Below, one piece after another: positions 43,746-48,421 of a stretch of 48,421 nt of DNA. The notes below the pieces were generated by a model. The model was not told the origin of the DNA, did not search any database, and was given only the letters and a program-made list of their open reading frames with translations. Position 1 is the stretch's first letter. Each line of letters begins with the position of its first letter. The stretch is from Geobacteraceae bacterium. GTDB lineage: Bacteria; Desulfobacterota; Desulfuromonadia; Geobacterales; Geobacteraceae. The DNA is taken from assembly GCA_024281055.1 (NCBI GenBank), contig JAMXLF010000091.1, positions 1 through 48,421 of the forward strand. The letters run 5' to 3'. A program made the translations under genes and the position numbers.

Positions 43746-43798
43746 TTACGCTTCCTGTGAAAATTAGGGCATATTTCTCGATAGGTAGTGAGGGTTCG

Positions 43799-44227
43799 AT
43801 GAAGACGCAAACCGCGAAAAAAGAAGAAGTTAGCAGGGACTGGTATCTGGTCGATGTGGAGAACAAGGTGCTCGGCCGGGTTGCCACCCATATAGCCAAC
43901 GTGCTGCGTGGCAAGACCAAGCCGACCTATACTCCGAGCGTCGACACTGGTGATTTCGTTATCGTTGTGAATGCGGCGAAGATCACCCTGACCGGCAACA
44001 AACTCGGTGGCAAAGTGTACTACAACCATTCCGGGTACCCCGGTGGGATCAAGTCGATCACCGCGGGGAAGCTCATCGAGAAGAAGCCCGAGGAGATCAT
44101 CAGGAAGGCCGTCAAGGGGATGCTCCCCAAGAACAAGCTGGCCCGCCACATGCTCAGCAAGCTCAAGGTGTATGCCGGTGCCGAACATCCACATGAGGCC
44201 CAGCAGCCCAAGGTGCTTGACGTATAG
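43799..44227 (+). CDS. rplM: 50S ribosomal protein L13
   Basis: This 142-residue L13 has the [19 protein letters not shown] opening and the [13 protein letters not shown] block. The start is set at ATG 43799 by GAGGG upstream and by homology. It forms the conserved pair with rpsI 36 bases on. Confidence 0.97.
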   Translation: MKTQTAKKEEVSRDWYLVDVENKVLGRVATHIANVLRGKTKPTYTPSVDTGDFVIVVNAAKITLTGNKLGGKVYYNHSGYPGGIKSITAGKLIEKKPEEIIRKAVKGMLPKNKLARHMLSKLKVYAGAEHPHEAQQPKVLDV

Positions 44228-44263
44228 ACACGGATCTCATTTCTACTCCAGGAGATATAACAA

Positions 44264-44656
44264 ATGGCAGCAAAGAGCTTCTATGGAACAGGGAAAAGGA
44301 AATCTTCGGTGGCCAGGGTCTGGCTGAAGCCGGGGGCAGGGCAGATTATCGTCAACAACAAGCCCCTCGACGAGTATTTCGGCCGGGAGACTTCCAAGAT
44401 GATCGTTAAGCAACCGCTCGAACTGACCGAGAACGTGGACAAGTTCGATATTTATGTCAATGTCAGCGGTGGTGGTGACTCCGGTCAGGCGGGTGCCATA
44501 AAGCATGGTATTACCAAGGCCCTCCTCGAAGCGGACGTGGAACTTCGCGGTACCCTGAAAAAGGCCGGTTTCATCACCCGCGACTCCCGCATCAAGGAAA
44601 GAAAGAAGTACGGCAAGGCCGCTGCCCGCAGGAGCTTCCAGTTCTCCAAGCGTTAA
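44264..44656 (+). CDS. rpsI: 30S ribosomal protein S9
   Basis: This 130-residue S9 has [16 protein letters not shown] at the start and ends in the typical basic [13 protein letters not shown], whose last residues reach the ribosomal P site. AGGAGAT precedes the ATG. A terminator follows. Confidence 0.98.
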   Translation: MAAKSFYGTGKRKSSVARVWLKPGAGQIIVNNKPLDEYFGRETSKMIVKQPLELTENVDKFDIYVNVSGGGDSGQAGAIKHGITKALLEADVELRGTLKKAGFITRDSRIKERKKYGKAAARRSFQFSKR

Positions 44657-44691
44657 GCTGCTTGCAGAATCGCCTGCAGAATATTTTTATG

Positions 44692-44719
44692 GGGGAAATC
44701 CGCAAGGGTTTCCCCTTTT
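44692..44719 (+). terminator. Terminator after rpsI
   Basis: A 10-bp stem (44692-44701 with 44706-44715) closed by a GCAA tetraloop is followed by TTTT. Confidence 0.92.
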
Positions 44720-44768
44720 GTTGTTTTCGGAATCTGCCAAAGAGGGAAGCAGGTTCAAAGGAGAACCC

Positions 44769-45809
44769 ATGCTGAATGTAGCCATCGTCGGAGCAAGCGG
44801 GTATACCGGTGTCGAGCTTGTGCGGATTCTTTACTGCCACCCGGAGGTGGCGGTGACTTGCGTGACGTCGGAGCAGAGTGCCGGCAAACGGATTTCGGAC
44901 GTCTTCCCGAGCTTGCGGGGCCGGTGTGACCTGGTGCTGGAGAATGTCGAGCCGGTGCGGGTCGCGGCCAAGGCAGATTTCATCTTTACCGCACTGCCCC
45001 ACAAAGCTGCCATGGAGGTCGTCCCAACCTTCCTCCAGCTCGGTAAGCAGGTCGTTGACCTCTCCGCAGATTACCGGCTGCAGGATGCGCAGGAATACGC
45101 GCGATGGTACGAGCCGCACATGAGCCCCGAGCTCCTGCAGCAGGCTGTCTATGGTCTGCCGGAACTCAAGCGTGCCCGGATCGCCGGGGCCGGCCTCGTA
45201 GCCAACCCCGGCTGCTATCCCACCAGCATCATCCTCGGCCTTGCGCCGCTCCTCAAAAAGAAGCTCATCGACCCGGCGACCATCGTCGCCGACAGCAAGT
45301 CAGGGGTTTCGGGGGCAGGACGAAGCGCCAAGGTGGACAACCTTTTCTGTGAGGTGAACGACGGCTTCAAGGCCTATGGAGTGGGTGGCGTACATCGGCA
45401 TATTCCGGAGATCGAGCAGGAACTGTCACAGCTGGCCGGGAAAAATGTGGCTATTGCCTTCACTCCGCACCTCGTCCCCATGGACCGGGGAATTCTCTCC
45501 ACCATCTACGCCGCGCCAGCCGAAGCCGTCACTGGGGCGGAGCTCACCCAGGTATACCGCGACTTTTACAAGGGGGAGGCGTTCGTTCGGGTGCTTTCTG
45601 CAGGGAGCTTTCCCTGTACCGCCTACCTCCGCGGGGCCAACTTCTGCGATATCGGCGTGACTGTGGATCAGCGGACCGGACGGGTGATCGTCGTCTCGGC
45701 TATTGATAATCTGGTGAAAGGGGCGTCCGGGCAGGCGGTGCAGAACATGAACGTGATGTGCGGTTTTCCGGAGAATATGGGACTGGAAGGGTTGCCTCTC
45801 TTTCCCTAA
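44769..45809 (+). CDS. argC: N-acetyl-gamma-glutamyl-phosphate reductase
   Basis: This 346-residue enzyme reduces N-acetylglutamyl phosphate in arginine synthesis. It opens with [14 protein letters not shown] (NADP motif), has the catalytic Cys149 in NPGCYPTS and a [11 protein letters not shown] block. AAAGGAG lies upstream of ATG 44769. The ygiQ gene starts 8 bases after the stop, so the two are probably cotranscribed. Confidence 0.97.
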   Translation: MLNVAIVGASGYTGVELVRILYCHPEVAVTCVTSEQSAGKRISDVFPSLRGRCDLVLENVEPVRVAAKADFIFTALPHKAAMEVVPTFLQLGKQVVDLSADYRLQDAQEYARWYEPHMSPELLQQAVYGLPELKRARIAGAGLVANPGCYPTSIILGLAPLLKKKLIDPATIVADSKSGVSGAGRSAKVDNLFCEVNDGFKAYGVGGVHRHIPEIEQELSQLAGKNVAIAFTPHLVPMDRGILSTIYAAPAEAVTGAELTQVYRDFYKGEAFVRVLSAGSFPCTAYLRGANFCDIGVTVDQRTGRVIVVSAIDNLVKGASGQAVQNMNVMCGFPENMGLEGLPLFP

Positions 45810-45817
45810 GGGTACAA

Positions 45818-47590
45818 ATGTTTCTGCCTATCACCAAGGAAGAAGCCTTGAAGCGGGGCTGGGACGAGCTTGACGTAATTTTCGTCACTGGCGATGCCTA
45901 TATCGACCATCCCGCTTTCGGCGTGCCGCTCCTAGCACGGTGGCTGGAGTTTCACGGCTTTCGGGTCGGCATAATTTCCCAGCCCGACTGGCGTTCGAAG
46001 GAGCCATTCATGGTGCTTGGCCGGCCACGCCTATTCTTTGCCGTCTCTGCCGGGGCCATGGATTCCATGGTGGCCCACTACACCCCCTTGAAAAAGCTGC
46101 GCCGCGACGACGCTTATACGCCGGGGAACCGTCACGGCGCCCGTCCCAACCGGGCGACCATTGTCTATACTTCCTGCTGCAAGTCTGCTTACCGGGACGT
46201 GCCGGTGGTGATAGGCGGGATCGAGGCGTCGCTTCGCCGTTTTGCCCATTACGACTTCTGGGAGGACAAGGTGCGGCGCTCGATTCTCTTCGATGCCAAG
46301 GCGGACCTCCTCGTCTATGGCATGGGAGAGCGGCCCCTCCTCGAACTTGCGCAACGTCTGCGACATGGGGAGCCATTCGGGGAAATTACCGATATCCGCG
46401 GAACAGCATTTATCGCCCGGGGGAGTCTTTTTCGTCCTTGCGGGGAACTCCCCTCCTTCGAGGAAGTCGCCGCTGATCGTCTGAAGTATGCCGAAGCGTT
46501 CCGTATCATTTCCCAGGAGATGAATCCTTACAGTGCGAAGGTGCTTGCGCAAAAGCACGGCGACCGTTCGTTGGTCTGCAACCGTCCTGCCCTGCCTCTG
46601 AGCGAACAGGAGATTGATGCGGTATATGCCCTGTCCTTTGCGAAAGCTCCCCATCCGTTTTACCGTGAGCCGATTCCCGCCTGGGAGCAGATCAGAACTT
46701 CCATAACCACTCACCGCGGCTGCTTTGGCGGGTGTGCTTTCTGTGCAATTACCCATCACCAGGGAAAGGTGATTCAGTCGCGCAGCGAACGCTCGGTGCT
46801 TGACGAGGTCCGGCGGCTGACAGAACATGCCTGGTTCCGGGGAAGCGTGAGTGACGTAGGTGGGGCGACTGCCAACATGTATGGCCTTTCCTGCGGTAGT
46901 GTCGCCGCACAGACCCGTTGTCGGCGGGAGAGCTGTCTTTGGCCCTCCGTTTGCCGGCATCTCCAGAGCTCCGACCATCGTGGTGTGGCACTTTTGCGCA
47001 GAGTCAGACAGGTGCCGGGGGTGAAGCACGTGGCGGTTTCCTCGGGGGTTCGTTATGATCTCCTCGAGCGCCAGCCGGACTATTTCCGGGAGCTTCTCGC
47101 CCACCATGTTGGAGGGCTTCTCAAGGTAGCGCCCGAGCATACCGCCGAACGGGTCCTGGCCTGTATGCGCAAGCCGGGGCAGAAGTTCTTTGCAGAGTTC
47201 ATGGCGCGTTTCAAAACTGAGAGTCGGCGTCTCGGCAAGCGGCAAGCCATCGTCCCGTATCTTATGTCAGGGCACCCCGGCTGCACCCTTGATGACATGG
47301 TCGAGCTGGCAATCTTCCTCAAGCGGCAAGGGCTAAGGGTGGAGCAGGTCCAGGATTTCACACCGACCCCGGGGACACTTGCCACATGCATGTACCATAC
47401 GGGGATGGATCCGTTCACCGGTGCGCCCCTCCATATAGCGCGAACCGACCGGGAAAAGCGGTTGCAAAAGGCCCTGCTTCTCTGGCATCTTCCGGCGGAG
47501 CGGAGCACAGTCATCCAGGCGCTCCGGGCTGCGGGGCGGGAGGATGTGGCGGTGGAACTGTTCGGCGGGAAAGGACAGTATATACGGTAG
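45818..47590 (+). CDS. YgiQ family radical SAM protein
   Basis: This 590-residue protein has an N-terminal domain ([20 protein letters not shown]) and a radical SAM core with Cys302, Cys306 and Cys309 (CFGGCAFC). Further family blocks are [14 protein letters not shown], a Cys-containing stretch after it, and [14 protein letters not shown]. The function of this widespread family is unknown. AAGGGT lies just before ATG 45818. It follows argC closely; the link is positional only. Confidence 0.92.
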   Translation: MFLPITKEEALKRGWDELDVIFVTGDAYIDHPAFGVPLLARWLEFHGFRVGIISQPDWRSKEPFMVLGRPRLFFAVSAGAMDSMVAHYTPLKKLRRDDAYTPGNRHGARPNRATIVYTSCCKSAYRDVPVVIGGIEASLRRFAHYDFWEDKVRRSILFDAKADLLVYGMGERPLLELAQRLRHGEPFGEITDIRGTAFIARGSLFRPCGELPSFEEVAADRLKYAEAFRIISQEMNPYSAKVLAQKHGDRSLVCNRPALPLSEQEIDAVYALSFAKAPHPFYREPIPAWEQIRTSITTHRGCFGGCAFCAITHHQGKVIQSRSERSVLDEVRRLTEHAWFRGSVSDVGGATANMYGLSCGSVAAQTRCRRESCLWPSVCRHLQSSDHRGVALLRRVRQVPGVKHVAVSSGVRYDLLERQPDYFRELLAHHVGGLLKVAPEHTAERVLACMRKPGQKFFAEFMARFKTESRRLGKRQAIVPYLMSGHPGCTLDDMVELAIFLKRQGLRVEQVQDFTPTPGTLATCMYHTGMDPFTGAPLHIARTDREKRLQKALLLWHLPAERSTVIQALRAAGREDVAVELFGGKGQYIR

Positions 47591-47659
47591 GATAGGCCGG
47601 CTCTAGTCTGTGTCTGAGTTCCGGGCAGTTGATTTTGGCCATATATTTGATAAAAATTA

Positions 47660-47688
47660 TTGACACCCGTGGGAAAGTCATCTATAAA
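47660..47688 (+). promoter_or_regulatory. Promoter of the tRNA-tuf operon
   Basis: TTGACA (47660-47665) and TATAAA (47683-47688) have the ideal 17-base spacing; the first tRNA begins 72 bases on. Confidence 0.85.
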
Positions 47689-47760
47689 AGGGACTTCCGC
47701 TTTATGGTTTAAATTATTTCTTGACCCGGCAGCAAATTTCGTGTATATGGTTAACTTTGC

Positions 47761-47836
47761 GCTGGCGTAGCTCAATTGGTAGAGCAGCTGACTTGTAATC
47801 AGCAGGTTGCGGGTTCGAGTCCCATCGCCAGCTCCA
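47761..47836 (+). tRNA. tRNA-Thr (anticodon TGT)
   Basis: The acceptor stem GCTGGCG/CGCCAGC, the D arm, the anticodon loop CTTGTAA and GGTTCGAGTCC in the T arm are all present, and the 3' CCA is encoded. Length 76. Confidence 0.97.
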
Positions 47837-47866
47837 CCAGAAATATGGATTGACCCGATCTTCCCT

Positions 47867-47952
47867 GGAGGGATTCCCGAGTGGCCAAAGGGAACAGACT
47901 GTAAATCTGTCGTCGGACGACTTCGGAGGTTCGAATCCTCCTCCCTCCACCA
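47867..47952 (+). tRNA. tRNA-Tyr (anticodon GTA)
   Basis: A class II tRNA of 86 bases with acceptor GGAGGGA/TCCCTCC, anticodon loop CTGTAAA, a long variable arm and encoded CCA. Confidence 0.97.
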
Positions 47953-48065
47953 TATAACAACTGCAGAAGCTGTAAGCGCTGGGCGTCTCCAGGAGACCAG
48001 AGGTCGTACGGACTGGGGATGAAACGGCCGTTTGCAGCTTCAAAAACATCGTAGAGACGGAATTG

Positions 48066-48142
48066 GCGGGAGTAGCTCAGTTGGCTAGAGCATCAGCCTT
48101 CCAAGCTGAGGGTCGCGGGTTCGAGTCCCGTTTCCCGCTCCA
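48066..48142 (+). tRNA. tRNA-Gly (anticodon TCC)
   Basis: Acceptor GCGGGAG/TTCCCGC, anticodon loop CTTCCAA and encoded CCA; 77 bases. It follows a 113-base spacer that contains inverted repeats but no tRNA. Confidence 0.97.
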
Positions 48143-48154
48143 ATTTTCCAACCT

Positions 48155-48230
<76 letters not shown>

Positions 48231-48294
48231 TCAAAAGATTTACTGAAAAACAGATTTCATAGCACAAATAGGGGTAACCCGGGAGGATTCCTTT

Positions 48295-48421
48295 ATGGCA
48301 AAGGCGAAATTTGAGAGGAAAAAACCGCACGTCAACATAGGGACGATCGGGCACGTAGACCATGGCAAGACGACGCTGACGGCGGCGATTACCAAGGTTT
48401 TGGCGGGGAAGGGGCAGGCTG
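48295..48421 (+). CDS. tuf: Elongation factor Tu (3' end beyond window)
   Basis: The first 42 codons encode the N-terminus of EF-Tu, which delivers aminoacyl-tRNA to the ribosome. [20 protein letters not shown] is followed by the GTP-binding P-loop [15 protein letters not shown] lies before the ATG. The gene runs past the window end. Its placement after tRNA-Thr-Tyr-Gly-Thr matches the classical tufB operon. Confidence 0.98.
   Translation, partial: MAKAKFERKKPHVNIGTIGHVDHGKTTLTAAITKVLAGKGQA

Overview
The window (about 48.4 kb, mostly GC-rich at roughly 60%) looks like a chromosomal segment of a Geobacter-type bacterium (Geobacteraceae / Desulfuromonadia). This is inferred from heme c proteins, a GEMM-type cyclic-dinucleotide riboswitch, a hopanoid locus (shc, hpnA, dxs, hpnH, hpnN, hpnI), multi-PAS signalling, and the gene order leuB-asd-truA-rplM-rpsI-argC-ygiQ-tRNAs-tuf. 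I cannot assign a species.

Left end (1-7.2 kb): two tandem, near-duplicate genes encode secreted proteins with a long Pro-Thr-Pro-X stalk and a C-terminal single-heme (CxxCH) domain. Each is followed by a strong terminator. Next come a GEMM riboswitch with its own terminator, a 144-bp palindromic repeat element, and a protein O-mannosyltransferase-like gene of unusual domain architecture with a polyprenyl-phosphate glycosyltransferase gene. Convergent to these are a GtrA-like gene and a GT-C glycosyltransferase gene. The idea most worth testing is that this is one module: Thr-rich heme-protein stalks glycosylated by the neighbouring O-glycosylation machinery, with that machinery under cyclic-dinucleotide control.

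7.2-15.1 kb: a small holin-like membrane protein, a methyltransferase, a 1183-residue AsmA/DUF748 protein, a PAS histidine kinase starting at TTG, and a small lipoprotein. The region before the lipoprotein holds a cluster of DnaA-box-like sites, a promoter and a CGAAC-N4-GTTCG palindrome. 15.2-18.5 kb: an AT-richer segment with two J-domain-like genes and a beta-propeller lipoprotein, probably acquired.

18.6-29.7 kb: the hopanoid locus. shc-hpnA-dxs-hpnH run leftward; hpnN, an mnmM-like tRNA methyltransferase gene and hpnI run rightward. Together they supply isoprenoid precursor, cyclise squalene, extend and glycosylate the side chain, and move hopanoids to the outer membrane. Palindromic repeats sit in several gaps. 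29.9-35.4 kb: GapN-like dehydrogenase, secreted MsrA, a duplicated Cys-motif protein behind a possible attenuator leader, a lipoprotein, a stand-alone receiver, a MutY-like glycosylase lacking the FeS cluster, and a Smr protein. 35.5-39.8 kb: an Mla-type lipid transport operon (mlaE-mlaF-mlaD-tolC-like-mlaC). 39.9-48.4 kb: housekeeping genes (leuB, asd, truA, rplM, rpsI, argC, ygiQ), another receiver, and a tRNA-Thr/Tyr/Gly/Thr operon leading into tuf, which runs off the end.
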